Assembly (NCBI RefSeq): GCF_014192575.1
Contig: NZ_JACHYC010000004.1
Coordinates: 620,001-684,000, forward strand
Direction: 5' to 3'
Source of the DNA: Variovorax sp. Sphag1AA
Lineage (GTDB): Bacteria > Pseudomonadota > Gammaproteobacteria > Burkholderiales > Burkholderiaceae_C
Length of the DNA: 64,000 nt
Both the position numbers and the translations under genes were made by a program. The notes beneath the pieces were generated by a model. That model did not search any database, was not told the DNA's origin, and saw only the letters and a list, made by a program, of their open reading frames with translations. Positions 44,244 to 53,437 of the stretch are shown one piece after another. Numbering within the stretch: the stretch's first letter is position 1; the number at the start of each line of letters is the position of its first letter.

Positions 44244-45209
44244 ATGAACGAGTTCCGGAAGCCGATATTCGTGGCGGGTCATCGCGGCATGGTCGGAAGT
44301 GCGATCGTGCGCGGCCTTGCCAGCAGGGGCTACACCAACATCATCACGCGCAGTCGCGCCGAGCTTGACCTGACCGATCAGGCGCAGGTCAGGGCCTTCT
44401 TCGCCAAGGAGAAGCCGCAGGAGGTGTACATGGCGGCGGCGCAGGTTGGCGGCATTCATGCCAACAACACTTACCCGGCCGAGTTCATCTATTCAAACCT
44501 GATGGTCGAGGCGAACGTGGTCCACGAGTCGTGGCGCAACGGCGTCGCCAGGCTGCTGTTTCTCGGATCGAGTTGCATCTATCCGCGCCTTGCCGCCCAG
44601 CCCATGTCGGAGGATGTGCTCCTCACCGGCAAGCTGGAGCCCACCAACGAGCCGTATGCGATCGCGAAGATCGCCGGCATCAAGCTGTGCGAAAGCTACA
44701 ACCGCCAGTACGGCTGCGACTATCGCAGCGTGATGCCGACGAACCTCTACGGCCCCGGCGACAACTATCACCCGCAGAACAGCCATGTTCTGCCGGCGAT
44801 GATCCGCCGCTTCCATGAGGCCAAGACGTCGGACGCGCCGTCGGTCGTGATCTGGGGCACCGGCACACCCAAGCGGGAATTCCTCTACGTCGACGACCTG
44901 GCCAGCGCATGCGTCCACATCATGGACCTCCCCCGCGAGGTCTATGCCGCGCACACCGAGGTGATGAGCAGCCACATCAACATCGGTTCGGGCGAAGACC
45001 AGTCGATTGCCGAACTCGCCCAACTGGTGAGCGAGGTCGTGGGATACCGCGGCTCGATCCAGTACGACACGAGCAAGCCCGACGGCACGCCGCGCAAGCT
45101 GCTCGACATTTCCCGCATCCGCCAGCTCGGCTGGATGCCCAGAGTGCCTTTGCACGAAGGCATTGCCAAGGCGTACGAAGATTTCCGCAGCGAAGAACTG
45201 GTCGCGTGA
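44244..45209 (+). CDS. fcl: GDP-L-fucose synthase
   Basis: Epimerase-reductase turning GDP-4-keto-6-deoxy-D-mannose into GDP-L-fucose with NADPH. The 321-residue extended short-chain dehydrogenase has the dinucleotide motif VAGHRGMVGSAIV, the catalytic Ser in LGSSCIYP (109-110) and the Y138/K142 pair in EPYAIAKIAG. PTNLYGPGDNYHPQNSHV is a strong WcaG signature. AAGGTG lies eight bases before ATG 44244. Its substrate is normally made by Gmd, whose gene is usually adjacent but is absent here. Confidence 0.95.
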   Translation: MNEFRKPIFVAGHRGMVGSAIVRGLASRGYTNIITRSRAELDLTDQAQVRAFFAKEKPQEVYMAAAQVGGIHANNTYPAEFIYSNLMVEANVVHESWRNGVARLLFLGSSCIYPRLAAQPMSEDVLLTGKLEPTNEPYAIAKIAGIKLCESYNRQYGCDYRSVMPTNLYGPGDNYHPQNSHVLPAMIRRFHEAKTSDAPSVVIWGTGTPKREFLYVDDLASACVHIMDLPREVYAAHTEVMSSHINIGSGEDQSIAELAQLVSEVVGYRGSIQYDTSKPDGTPRKLLDISRIRQLGWMPRVPLHEGIAKAYEDFRSEELVA

Positions 45210-45237
45210 GCGGGGATCTCCCGATACGATTCGCGTG

Positions 45238-46212
45238 ATGTCAGGCCCTTCGATCTCGCTCATTCCTCCGGGCAGCGGTGGTGTCAAGGATTACGCGGTC
45301 GTCGTCGGTGGCCCGTTGCAGGCGCCTCCGATGGAGCTCAGTCCCACCACCGACTCATCGTCGTGGACCGGTGACTTGCTGCTGCTGCATTTCAGCTGCT
45401 ACGGCTTCCAGAAGCGCGGCGTACCTCTCTGGCTGGTCAAGCGGATCGGCAGCCTCCGGCATCAGTTCAGGTCCTTCGGCGTGGTCTTCCACGAACTCTT
45501 CGCCTCCGGCCCGCCCTGGGGGTCGGCGTTCTGGCTCAACGGCATCCAGAAGCAGATCGCGCGCGAGCTGCTCTCCGTTTCCGATTTCTGGCTGACCAAT
45601 CGGAGCGAGTCCGCCCGCTGGCTGCTCGACCAAAGTCGGGAAGCACCGCACCGCGTGCTGCCGGTGTTCTCGAGCGTCGGCGAGTTGGACGACATCGGGA
45701 CAGAGCGCCTTCCGCACATGGTCGTGTTCGGGAGTTCGGGCGTGCGGGCCAATGTCTACCAGTGGGCCGACGGTGAAATCTTCCGGCGAGCACGAAACGC
45801 GGGGCTCGAGATCCACGACATCGGCCCGCCGCAACAGGATCCGGCACTGCTCCAGCGCTTCGAGCAGGAAGGCGTGGTAGCACACGGCAGACTCTCCGCC
45901 GCGGAAGTCAGCGCCAAGTTGGCCACGGCAGCTTATGGTGCCCTCGCCTACCCATCCGACTACGTCTCGAAGAGCAGCATCTTTGCAGCCTATTGCGCGC
46001 ACGGCATCTGCCCGGTGTTGCTCTTCAAGGAATACGGCTCGTACGACGGCCTGTCGCCGAACGTGCACTACATCCCGGGCTTCGAGGCACTGGCCACCTC
46101 GGCAGCGAACGCCAGGGCCATCGGGCGTGAAGCGCGCGACTGGTATGAGCCGCATCGCATCGACGCCCATATCGCCGCGCTGCAGACCATGGCCGCGGAG
46201 GTGCAGAAATGA
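45238..46212 (+). CDS. Atypical putative glycosyltransferase
   Basis: 324 residues that I place in the EPS pathway only by context and weak features. WTGDLLLLHFSCYGFQKRGVPLWLVK, the FHELFASGPPWGSAFW segment, DFWLTNRSESARWL and a later PSDYVSKSSIFAAYCAHGICPVLL resemble the two Rossmann halves of a GT-B enzyme, where a Ser/Thr-rich loop precedes a small region gripping the donor. It lacks the usual E-x7-E. ATG 45238 is chosen because an open extension upstream overlaps fcl. The stop overlaps the acyltransferase ATG (ATGA). Confidence 0.6.
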   Translation: MSGPSISLIPPGSGGVKDYAVVVGGPLQAPPMELSPTTDSSSWTGDLLLLHFSCYGFQKRGVPLWLVKRIGSLRHQFRSFGVVFHELFASGPPWGSAFWLNGIQKQIARELLSVSDFWLTNRSESARWLLDQSREAPHRVLPVFSSVGELDDIGTERLPHMVVFGSSGVRANVYQWADGEIFRRARNAGLEIHDIGPPQQDPALLQRFEQEGVVAHGRLSAAEVSAKLATAAYGALAYPSDYVSKSSIFAAYCAHGICPVLLFKEYGSYDGLSPNVHYIPGFEALATSAANARAIGREARDWYEPHRIDAHIAALQTMAAEVQK

Positions 46213-46886
46213 ACGAACTGAAGTTCCTCTGGACCTCGCGCGAACGTCCTCCGTTCGGTTCGAAACGCTGGCTCGTGGTGTGGGCCAAGCGTGCGCTTCA
46301 GCTTCGCCCGCTGATGAGCCTCGTGTTGCACAGACGGAAACTGCGCTCACGCGGCATGGCAATCGGCATGCTTTCGGTGGTCGATACGGATGACGTGAAG
46401 GGCCCCGGCTCCAACATCAGCATCGGCGATCGAAGCTTCATTGCGCACAACGCCGAGCTTGTCGCGCTCGAAAAGATCACCATCGGTTCGCGCGTGGCCA
46501 TCAATGACCGCGTGACCGTGCTCACGGCGAGCCACCATGTCGGCGATCCGACATGGCGACAGTTCAGCAAGCCCGTGCGCATCGAGGACTACGCATGGAT
46601 CGCTGTCGGCGCGACGATCCTGCCGGGCGTGACGATCGGCTACGGCGCGGTGGTCGGCGCCGGTGCGGTCGTCGCCAAGGACGTCCCGCCATTTGCGGTC
46701 GCGACCGGCAATCCCGCCACCGTGCGCCTGGATGTGCGGCCTCACGATCTGGACTACGATCCCGTCATCCTCCTCGCACCGTACGAAGCCTGGGTGGGCC
46801 GCGGCAGAGGCGCCCCCGTCACTTCGGCCGACGCCATTCCATCGAGCGAACCGGCACCGATGGGCAACCAGAAACCCACGCCATGA
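46209..46886 (+). CDS. WcaF-like hexapeptide acyltransferase
   Basis: 225-residue left-handed beta-helix acyltransferase. Hexapeptide turns run from about 75 to 170 (ISIGDRSFIAHNAELVALEKITIGSRVAINDRV; VRIEDYAWIAVGATILPGVTIGYGAVVGAGAVV), including the TASHH catalytic-His segment and the ending GNPAT. It probably acetylates a sugar of the EPS repeat, as WcaF does in colanic acid. A 30-residue Ala/Pro-rich tail extends beyond the family. It overlaps both neighbours by four bases. Confidence 0.85.
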   Translation: MNELKFLWTSRERPPFGSKRWLVVWAKRALQLRPLMSLVLHRRKLRSRGMAIGMLSVVDTDDVKGPGSNISIGDRSFIAHNAELVALEKITIGSRVAINDRVTVLTASHHVGDPTWRQFSKPVRIEDYAWIAVGATILPGVTIGYGAVVGAGAVVAKDVPPFAVATGNPATVRLDVRPHDLDYDPVILLAPYEAWVGRGRGAPVTSADAIPSSEPAPMGNQKPTP

Positions 46887-48235
46887 GCGCCGTCCTTTCA
46901 CCAACGCAGCAGCGTGCCGCCAGCAGGCCTCAGGCGCTCAGCCGTGCGGGGCAGCTTTTTCTGGTGGTCTTCATCCTCGTCGTGTACGAAGGCGCAGTGC
47001 GCAAATGGGTGACCTCCGCGGCGTCGCTGCCGCTGATCGGCTTGCGCGACCTCTGCGCCGCCTGGCTGGTCTTCTACGCATGGAAGCGCGGCTATCTGCG
47101 CCAGAACATGAGGATCACGTCCGCCATGTTTGCGTGGTCGCTGCTGGTGGTCGGATGGGGCCTCTTCCAGCTCGCCGCAGGGCAGAGTTCGCTCATCATC
47201 TTCCTGATCGGGCTGCGCTTCTGGCTGCTGTACACCTGGTTTGCCATCGCTGCGGCGGCCTCCATGAACGAAACGGACTATCGAACAGCCGTCCTGACCG
47301 CGGGATGGATGATGCTCTTCATGGCGCCGCTCGTCGTATTGCAGCACTACTCACCGCCCGGCGCATGGATCAATGTGCAGCTGGACAACGACGATGAGGA
47401 AGGCATCTACACCGTCGTGGCCGGTGTGGTTCGCACCACCGGTACCTTCAGCTTCACCGCCGGCTATTCGACGTTCATGGGGCTGGTGGCGCCATTGGTC
47501 TTCGGTCTGCTGTTGGCGCGAAAGCCTCGCAGCAAGCACACGCTCTTCGCGACCGCGGTGTTCGTTGCTCTCCTGGTCGGAGTGCTGATGAGCGGCTCCA
47601 GAACGGCCGTCATTTCGTCGGGGATGATGTTCTTGGTGTACCTGCTCGGCAGGATGCTGTTCTCCCGAATGCAGCAGAAGCCGGCGGCCGCGGTCGGGGT
47701 CGTCGTCGCGTTGCTGCTGGTCGGAGTCTTCATGATCTTCTTCCGGGATGCACTCGACGTGACGCAGACGCGATTCGAGCAGGCGTCTGAATCGGAAGAC
47801 TTCTGGGCCCGTGTGCAGACCATCCTGGTGGGGGAACCCCATGTATTCGAGACCCTCAACTGGCTGGGAGCGGGTGTCGGCTACGGCTCCAACCTCGCCA
47901 ATTTCGTGCGCACCGGTTCGTCCGAATACTTCGCGCTCGCAGAATCCGAAGGCGGCCGCATCCTGCTCGAAGGCGGACTGCTGGGGCTCCTCTACGTGGG
48001 GCTGAAGCTATTGGTGATCGCGATCGGCGTCGTCAAGAGCATCTGGCTGTCGAGAAAGACCCATTCGCCCTTCCCGCTGCTTGTGTGGCTCACCGCCGCG
48101 CTGGCGATCATGACGTGGCCCTCCAGTGGCCAGTTGACCGCCCATGGGCTCCTGTCGATCATCTTTGCTTTTGCACTCCTGGTCTTCCGGTTTCCGAGGC
48201 TTGAGCTCTTTCCCGGACGTGCCTCGAAAACGTGA
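46883..48235 (+). CDS. O-antigen/EPS polymerase, Wzy-like
   Basis: 450-residue polytopic protein with about ten to eleven membrane helices and a large periplasmic loop around residues 150-180 (YSPPGAWINVQLDNDDEEG). A second, charged stretch near 295-345 contains a GAGVGYGSN-like loop. This topology fits Wzy-type polymerases that link repeat units on the periplasmic face. The frame is open well upstream, but ATG 46883 (MSAVLSPTQQ) overlaps the acyltransferase stop by four bases and starts just before the first helix. It overlaps the next glycosyltransferase by four bases (GTGA). Confidence 0.8.
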   Translation: MSAVLSPTQQRAASRPQALSRAGQLFLVVFILVVYEGAVRKWVTSAASLPLIGLRDLCAAWLVFYAWKRGYLRQNMRITSAMFAWSLLVVGWGLFQLAAGQSSLIIFLIGLRFWLLYTWFAIAAAASMNETDYRTAVLTAGWMMLFMAPLVVLQHYSPPGAWINVQLDNDDEEGIYTVVAGVVRTTGTFSFTAGYSTFMGLVAPLVFGLLLARKPRSKHTLFATAVFVALLVGVLMSGSRTAVISSGMMFLVYLLGRMLFSRMQQKPAAAVGVVVALLLVGVFMIFFRDALDVTQTRFEQASESEDFWARVQTILVGEPHVFETLNWLGAGVGYGSNLANFVRTGSSEYFALAESEGGRILLEGGLLGLLYVGLKLLVIAIGVVKSIWLSRKTHSPFPLLVWLTAALAIMTWPSSGQLTAHGLLSIIFAFALLVFRFPRLELFPGRASKT

Positions 48236-49443
48236 GACTCCTTCACTTCGTTCCATCGGTTGATCCACACGGCGGCGGGCCCATCGAAGGCGTCAGGCGA
48301 CTTCGGGACGCTCTGGCGGCCATCGGCCATCCGGGCGACATCCTGTGCCTCGACAAGCCCGATGCCGACTTCGTCACCGCCTTTCCCGGACAGGTGACGG
48401 CGCTGGGTCCGTCCTCGAGCGGCTATTTCTACAACGACCGTGTGGTCCCGTGGCTTCAGGCCCATGCCGCGGACTACGACGCCGTGATCGTGAACGGGCT
48501 CTGGCAATACACCGGCCTCGCAACGTGGCGGGCGCTCGGTCGTTCGGCGACGCCCTATTTCGTCTACACGCACGGCATGCTCGACCCCTGGTTCAAGCGC
48601 CGCTACCCGCTGAAGCACCTGAAGAAGTGGCTGTACTGGCCCTGGGCTGAATATCGCGTGTTGCGCGATGCCGCTGCAGTGATCTTCACCTGCGAGGAAG
48701 AACGCCTTCTTGCGCGCCAGTCCTTCTGGCTCTATCGGGCGCGAGAAGTCGTCGGGTCATACGGCACCTCGCAGCCACCGACCAACGCACGCGCGCTGGC
48801 GGCCGGATTCACCGCCGCCTTTCCCGAGATCCAGGGCAAGCGTGCGCTGCTCTATCTCGGCCGCATTCACGAGAAGAAAGGCGGCGACCTTCTCATCGAT
48901 GCCTTCGCGCGCGTGCTTGGCGAGGCGCCGGACCTGCACCTCGTGATGGCTGGCCCCGGCGACGACGGCCTCGTGAGTCAACTGAAGAGCCGCGCCGAAC
49001 GGCTCGGCATTGCACAGCGCATCACCTGGACCGGCCTGCTGTCGGGCGACCTCAAGTGGGGCGCGTTCTATGCCTCCGATGTGTTCTGCCTGCCCTCGCA
49101 CCAGGAGAACTTCGGCATCGCGGTCGTGGAGGCCCTTGCCTGCGGCAAGCCGGTGCTCATCAGCGACAAGGTGAACATCTGGCGCGAGATCCAGCAGGAC
49201 GGCGCCGGACTGGTCGGCCCCGACACGCTCGACGGCACCATCGCGACCCTGCGCCAGTGGCTTTCTCTGTCGCGCTCCGACGTCGCCGCCATGCGCATCG
49301 CCGCGCTGCGCTGCTTCCAGGCGCGCTTCCAGATCGAGCAGGTGGCGGAGACGCTCGTGCGGATCATCAGCGACCACTCGCCCGGCGCGTCGCATTTCGG
49401 CCCTCTCGAACGCGCCTCGAATCAACCTCGAAACGCTGCCTGA
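48232..49443 (+). CDS. Glycosyltransferase family 4
   Basis: 403-residue GT-B enzyme. The N-terminal half has PSVDPHGGGPIEGVRRLRDAL, the acceptor-side glycine loop, and VIVNGLWQYTG. The donor half has LYLGRIHEKKGGDLLIDAF, VMAGPGDDG and the retaining GT4 signature ENFGIAVVEALACGKPV with its E-x7-E. It adds a sugar (possibly from GDP-mannose, made by ManC nearby) to the lipid-linked repeat. GTG 48232 overlaps the polymerase stop; a second GT4-type gene follows six bases later. Confidence 0.93.
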   Translation: MRLLHFVPSVDPHGGGPIEGVRRLRDALAAIGHPGDILCLDKPDADFVTAFPGQVTALGPSSSGYFYNDRVVPWLQAHAADYDAVIVNGLWQYTGLATWRALGRSATPYFVYTHGMLDPWFKRRYPLKHLKKWLYWPWAEYRVLRDAAAVIFTCEEERLLARQSFWLYRAREVVGSYGTSQPPTNARALAAGFTAAFPEIQGKRALLYLGRIHEKKGGDLLIDAFARVLGEAPDLHLVMAGPGDDGLVSQLKSRAERLGIAQRITWTGLLSGDLKWGAFYASDVFCLPSHQENFGIAVVEALACGKPVLISDKVNIWREIQQDGAGLVGPDTLDGTIATLRQWLSLSRSDVAAMRIAALRCFQARFQIEQVAETLVRIISDHSPGASHFGPLERASNQPRNAA

Positions 49444-49449
49444 GGGCCA

Positions 49450-50682
49450 ATGAAGCTTCTCGTCTACGGGATCAATTTCGCCCCCGAACTGACCGGCATT
49501 GGCAAATACACAGGCGAGATGGTCGCCTGGCTTGCCGCACAGGGACACGACGTTCGCGTTGTCACCGCACCGCCCTACTACCCCGACTGGGCGGTCTGGC
49601 CCGGCTACAACGCGGGGCGCTACACCACCGAGAACTGGAACGGCGCCAAGGTCATCCGCACACCCTTGTGGGTGCCGCGCAAGGTGACTGGCACCCGGCG
49701 CCTGATCCATCTCGCCAGCTTCGCGCTGAGCAGCATTCCTGCGCTCCTCTCGCATTGGCACTGGAAGCCGGATGTGGTGTGGGTGACCGAGCCGCCCCTC
49801 TTCTGCTCGCCGGCCGCCGTTGCCTTCGCGCGGCTCCGCTCCGCAAAGGCGTGGCTGCACATCCAGGACTACGAAGTCGATGCGGCTTTCGAGCTCGGAT
49901 TGCTCAAGGGCCAGCGGATACGCTCCATCGTCGCCTCGATGGAGCGCCGGCTCATGCGTTGTTTCGATCGAATCTCGACGATCTCGATGCGGATGATGGA
50001 GCGCGCGAGCAGCAAGGGGACCGAGGATGCGCGTTTGATCTCCCTGCCCAACTGGGCTGACGTGTCGAGCATCCGCCCCCTCGCCGGCGAGAGCCCCTAT
50101 CGCGCTGAACTGGGCATCCCGCCGGATGCGGTCGTCGCACTCTATTCGGGCAACATGGGGGCCAAGCAGGGGCTCGAACTTCTGGCCGAGACGGCCTCGC
50201 TGCTTGCCGAGCATCGCGACCTCCACTTCGTCTTTTGCGGCAATGGCGCCGGGCGCGCAGACCTCGCGAAGCGCTGCGAAAAACTGGCGAACGTGCGCTT
50301 CCTCGATCTGCAGCCGATGGAACGTCTGGGCGATCTCCTCGGGCTCGCGGACATCCATCTGCTACCGCAGCGCGCCGACGCTGCCGATCTGGTGATGCCG
50401 TCGAAGCTCACAGGCATGTTGAGCAGCGGCAGGCCCGTGGTGGCAGGCGCCAGGCCCGAGACCGAGCTTGGCCAGGTCACCGCGAAATGTGGCGTTGCCG
50501 TGCCGCCGGACGATCCGAAATCATTTGCCGATGCGGTGCTCTCGCTTGCCTCGCAGCCGGAACGCCGGCGCGAACTCGGCATCCTGGCGAGGGCCTATGC
50601 GGAGGAGAACTTCGACCGCGACGCGGTCCTCAGGCAGTTCGAGCGCGACCTGAAAGCCTGCGTGGCAGACGCACGCCGCTGA
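49450..50682 (+). CDS. WcaI-family glycosyltransferase
   Basis: 410-residue GT4-type enzyme close to colanic-acid WcaI. It begins LLVYGINFAPELTGIGKYTGEMV and has VVTAPPYYPDW, HIQDYEVDAAFELG and the donor-half motifs YSGNMGAKQGLE, FCGNGAGR and PSKLTGMLSSGRPVVA. WcaI transfers fucose in E. coli; with fcl encoded upstream, fucosyl transfer is a reasonable guess here. GAGGGCC lies just before ATG 49450. It is the last gene of the plus-strand operon, 55 bases from the convergent wzc stop. Confidence 0.93.
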   Translation: MKLLVYGINFAPELTGIGKYTGEMVAWLAAQGHDVRVVTAPPYYPDWAVWPGYNAGRYTTENWNGAKVIRTPLWVPRKVTGTRRLIHLASFALSSIPALLSHWHWKPDVVWVTEPPLFCSPAAVAFARLRSAKAWLHIQDYEVDAAFELGLLKGQRIRSIVASMERRLMRCFDRISTISMRMMERASSKGTEDARLISLPNWADVSSIRPLAGESPYRAELGIPPDAVVALYSGNMGAKQGLELLAETASLLAEHRDLHFVFCGNGAGRADLAKRCEKLANVRFLDLQPMERLGDLLGLADIHLLPQRADAADLVMPSKLTGMLSSGRPVVAGARPETELGQVTAKCGVAVPPDDPKSFADAVLSLASQPERRRELGILARAYAEENFDRDAVLRQFERDLKACVADARR

Positions 50683-50737
50683 AACGAGGGCTCAGCGCGC
50701 GACCGACGGCGATCGAGCCGCCATCCGGTCGCCGCGA

Positions 50738-52984
50738 TCACTGCTCTTCGGGCAGGATGCTCTCGTAGTTGTAGTGGGTGTAGCGATAGCGGCCGTACTT
50801 CGATGCCGACAGTGTCCGGCGGCCGAGATTCATCGCATTCAGCAGCACCCCGGTGGCCGCCTTGCCGCTCATCGCGAGGCGCCGCGTGCTTTCCTTGATT
50901 TCGCCCATGGTCGACAGGTCGGCCCGCGCCACCAGCAGCACGGTGCCCGTGTGCGCGGCCACGGTGCTCGTGTCGGCGGCCACCAGCACCGGCGGCGAGT
51001 CGATCACCAACAGGTCGTATTGCTCCGACAGACGCTCCAACATGGTCTTGAACGAGTCCGACACCAGCAGCTCGGCCGGGTTCGGCGGCAGCTGGCCGGT
51101 CGCGAGAAAGTCGAGGTTCTGGACCACCTGCTTGTGAACCGTCTGCTGGATCGTCAAGCTGCCCGCGATCAGTTCCGACAGACCGCCGTGCCGTTGCAAT
51201 CCCAGGTACTGGTGCGTATGACCGCGGCGAAGGTCGGCGTCGATCAGCAGCGTGCGGCGCCCGGCAGCCGCCATCAGCGCTGCGAAGTTCGCCGACACGA
51301 AGCTCTTGCCGACACCCGGAGTCGGCCCGGTGATCAGCACCCGGTTGTTCGGTGATTCGAGCATCGCGAACTGCATCGCCGTTCTCAGGCTTCGCAGGCT
51401 TTCCACCGCGGGATCGTCGGGATGCTCGATCGCCAGGAGCCTCACACCCGTCACACCGCTCAAGCGCCGCTTGGCAATCGCATCCTGGTGCGAACTGACC
51501 GGAATGGACGAGAACACCGGCAGGCCGCTATTGATTTCAACCTCATGCGGATCGCGAATCCGACGCTCGACGAAGGCATTGCGCAGGAAGGCGGCAACCA
51601 CGCCGAGGAACAGTCCCAACGCGAGCGAGGCACCAATGATGGACTTGCGGTTTGGCTTGATCGGATACTGCGGCACGACGGCCTCGTCGACCACGCGGAC
51701 GTTGCCGACCTTGCCCTCCTTTACCAAGCGCAGTTGAAGCGCGTTGTTGAGGAGCGACTGGTACAGCTCGGTGTTCACCTTGACCTCGCGCTCCATGCGC
51801 ACCGCTTCCTGCTGCGCATCAGGGAGTTGCTTGATGCGCTGCTGGATCTCGCCCAGATCGGACCGGAGCGCCGCAATCTGCGCATCCAGCGTCTGGACCA
51901 GCGGATGGGCGGAGGTGAAACGCGCCTCGAGTTCCCGCCGGCGCTGCTGGGCTTCCAGAAGCTTCGTCTCGCGATCCACCGACTGGCTGACCGCGATCGA
52001 AGCGGCCTGGGAGAAGTCGATCGTGCCCTTCTGGTTCCGGTAGCGGTTGTAGGCGTCTTCGGAAGCCTCGAGTTGCTTCTTGAACTGCGGCAACTGGACA
52101 TCGAGGAACGCGAGAGTCTTCTGCGCCTCCGCCGCCTTGCGTTCGATGTTCTGCCGCACGTATTCCGCTCCCACGGCGTTCAACACACGCGTGAGCTTGT
52201 ACGGATCGGTGTCCTGCCGTGATACGTTGATGATTCCCGATGACTTGCCGCGCTCGTACACGTTGAGGCTGTTCTGGAGCCCGATGACGGTGGGCAGTTC
52301 GGGCAGCGACTGGACATCAAATTCCGCACCGGGCTTGCCTTCGAGTTTGGCGACCATCAGCTCGATCGGCCCCTTGGTACTGGTGGCCTTCAGCATCGTG
52401 CCGACCGTTCCGCTCAAGGGCTCGTTCAGGCCGGGCCCGGAGAGCGCGTAGCGCCCGCCGTCTTTCGCCGTGATGATGAAACCCGCCCCTTGGAGCGGTT
52501 CCGGCAAGTTGAACCTCGAGACCTCGATGTATTCCTGGCCGGACACGTAGCCGGGTTGGCCGAGGAACCCTGGGTTCGACAAGCCCGTCGAGCGCCGCGC
52601 CAGCCAGCCTCCGATGTACGGGATGTAGCGAGGCGTCGCGACGACGAAGAGATTGGCCGTTTCGGCCGCCTTCGCTGCGATCATGCGCGAGCGGAGGATT
52701 TCGATTTCCGCGCTGGCAGGCGTCTTCACGTCGACCAGTCCGCCCGCCTCGTTCAGCACGCCTTTCCCGCCGCCTTCCTCGACCTGGATGACCATGGCGG
52801 CCTCGTACACGGGCCTCTCGAGAGACGCATAGATAAACCCGGCCACGAAGACCACGAGCGCGACGCCGGCGATCAACCACTTGTTGGCCTGCAGCACCTC
52901 GACGTATCGACCGATGTCGAACTCCTGTTCCTCCGGCGTTTCAAATACGCTGGGGTTGGGCTTGGGGGTGAGCGTGGAGTTCAT
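50738..52984 (-). CDS. wzc: Polysaccharide co-polymerase / tyrosine autokinase Wzc
   Basis: Controls chain length and, by cyclic autophosphorylation, export of the polymer. The 748 residues comprise a Wzz domain between two membrane helices (WLIAGVALVVFVAGFIYAS near 36-54; SIIGASLALGLFLGVVAAF near 440-460), a large periplasmic coiled-coil part, then a BY-kinase with Walker A TPGVGKSFVSAN (about 552-563), Walker A' LLIDADLRRG and Walker B LLVIDSPP. The tail has five tyrosines in its last 25 residues (GRYRYTHYNYESIL). ATG 52984 shares one base with the wzb stop. Confidence 0.95.
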   Translation of the reverse strand: MNSTLTPKPNPSVFETPEEQEFDIGRYVEVLQANKWLIAGVALVVFVAGFIYASLERPVYEAAMVIQVEEGGGKGVLNEAGGLVDVKTPASAEIEILRSRMIAAKAAETANLFVVATPRYIPYIGGWLARRSTGLSNPGFLGQPGYVSGQEYIEVSRFNLPEPLQGAGFIITAKDGGRYALSGPGLNEPLSGTVGTMLKATSTKGPIELMVAKLEGKPGAEFDVQSLPELPTVIGLQNSLNVYERGKSSGIINVSRQDTDPYKLTRVLNAVGAEYVRQNIERKAAEAQKTLAFLDVQLPQFKKQLEASEDAYNRYRNQKGTIDFSQAASIAVSQSVDRETKLLEAQQRRRELEARFTSAHPLVQTLDAQIAALRSDLGEIQQRIKQLPDAQQEAVRMEREVKVNTELYQSLLNNALQLRLVKEGKVGNVRVVDEAVVPQYPIKPNRKSIIGASLALGLFLGVVAAFLRNAFVERRIRDPHEVEINSGLPVFSSIPVSSHQDAIAKRRLSGVTGVRLLAIEHPDDPAVESLRSLRTAMQFAMLESPNNRVLITGPTPGVGKSFVSANFAALMAAAGRRTLLIDADLRRGHTHQYLGLQRHGGLSELIAGSLTIQQTVHKQVVQNLDFLATGQLPPNPAELLVSDSFKTMLERLSEQYDLLVIDSPPVLVAADTSTVAAHTGTVLLVARADLSTMGEIKESTRRLAMSGKAATGVLLNAMNLGRRTLSASKYGRYRYTHYNYESILPEEQ

Positions 52985-53421
52985 TAACTGGATACTCTGG
53001 AAATGCGGTCAACCCATTGCTGGGCACCGTCTTCGATGGAGGCGAGCGAACGCTGGAAGGCGTCCTTTCCGGCGCGGTACGGATCAAGCACATCCCGATC
53101 GTTGAACTCGCCGAGCCGAAATACCTTGCCGATTGCGAATGGATAGCGTCCCTCGACCTCGCGCCGCTGACCGCGGTCCATCACGAGGATCAGGTCGGCA
53201 CGCTGGCACATCTCCACGTCGAGTTGCCGCGCCTGATGCTTCGCGATGCTGATCCCGCGCTCGTCCATCAACTCGCGGGCCATGGGGTCCGCGGGCCGCC
53301 CCACCAGCGCTTCGAGCCCCGCCGATGTGACCTGCGCACGAGGAAGCGCCGCACTGAACAGCCCCGCTGCCATCGGGCTGCGGCAGATGTTTCCAAGACA
53401 CACGACAAGGACGTTTCGCAT
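52984..53421 (-). CDS. wzb: Low-molecular-weight protein tyrosine phosphatase Wzb
   Basis: Dephosphorylates Wzc so that the kinase cycle can continue. The 145-residue protein has the P-loop CLGNICRSP (C8, R14) and the general acid D113 in VLDPYR, with conserved tail FQRSLASIEDGAQQW. ATG 53421 is chosen; the frame is open upstream into wza without homology. It sits 16 bases after wza and shares one base with wzc. Confidence 0.95.
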   Translation of the reverse strand: MRNVLVVCLGNICRSPMAAGLFSAALPRAQVTSAGLEALVGRPADPMARELMDERGISIAKHQARQLDVEMCQRADLILVMDRGQRREVEGRYPFAIGKVFRLGEFNDRDVLDPYRAGKDAFQRSLASIEDGAQQWVDRISRVSS

Positions 53422-53437
53422 GTTCGCAATCAGACAG

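Noticed and set aside
48757..50358. 533-codon minus-strand frame over the GT4 genes
   Set aside because: Antisense shadow; both glycosyltransferases carry clear motifs.
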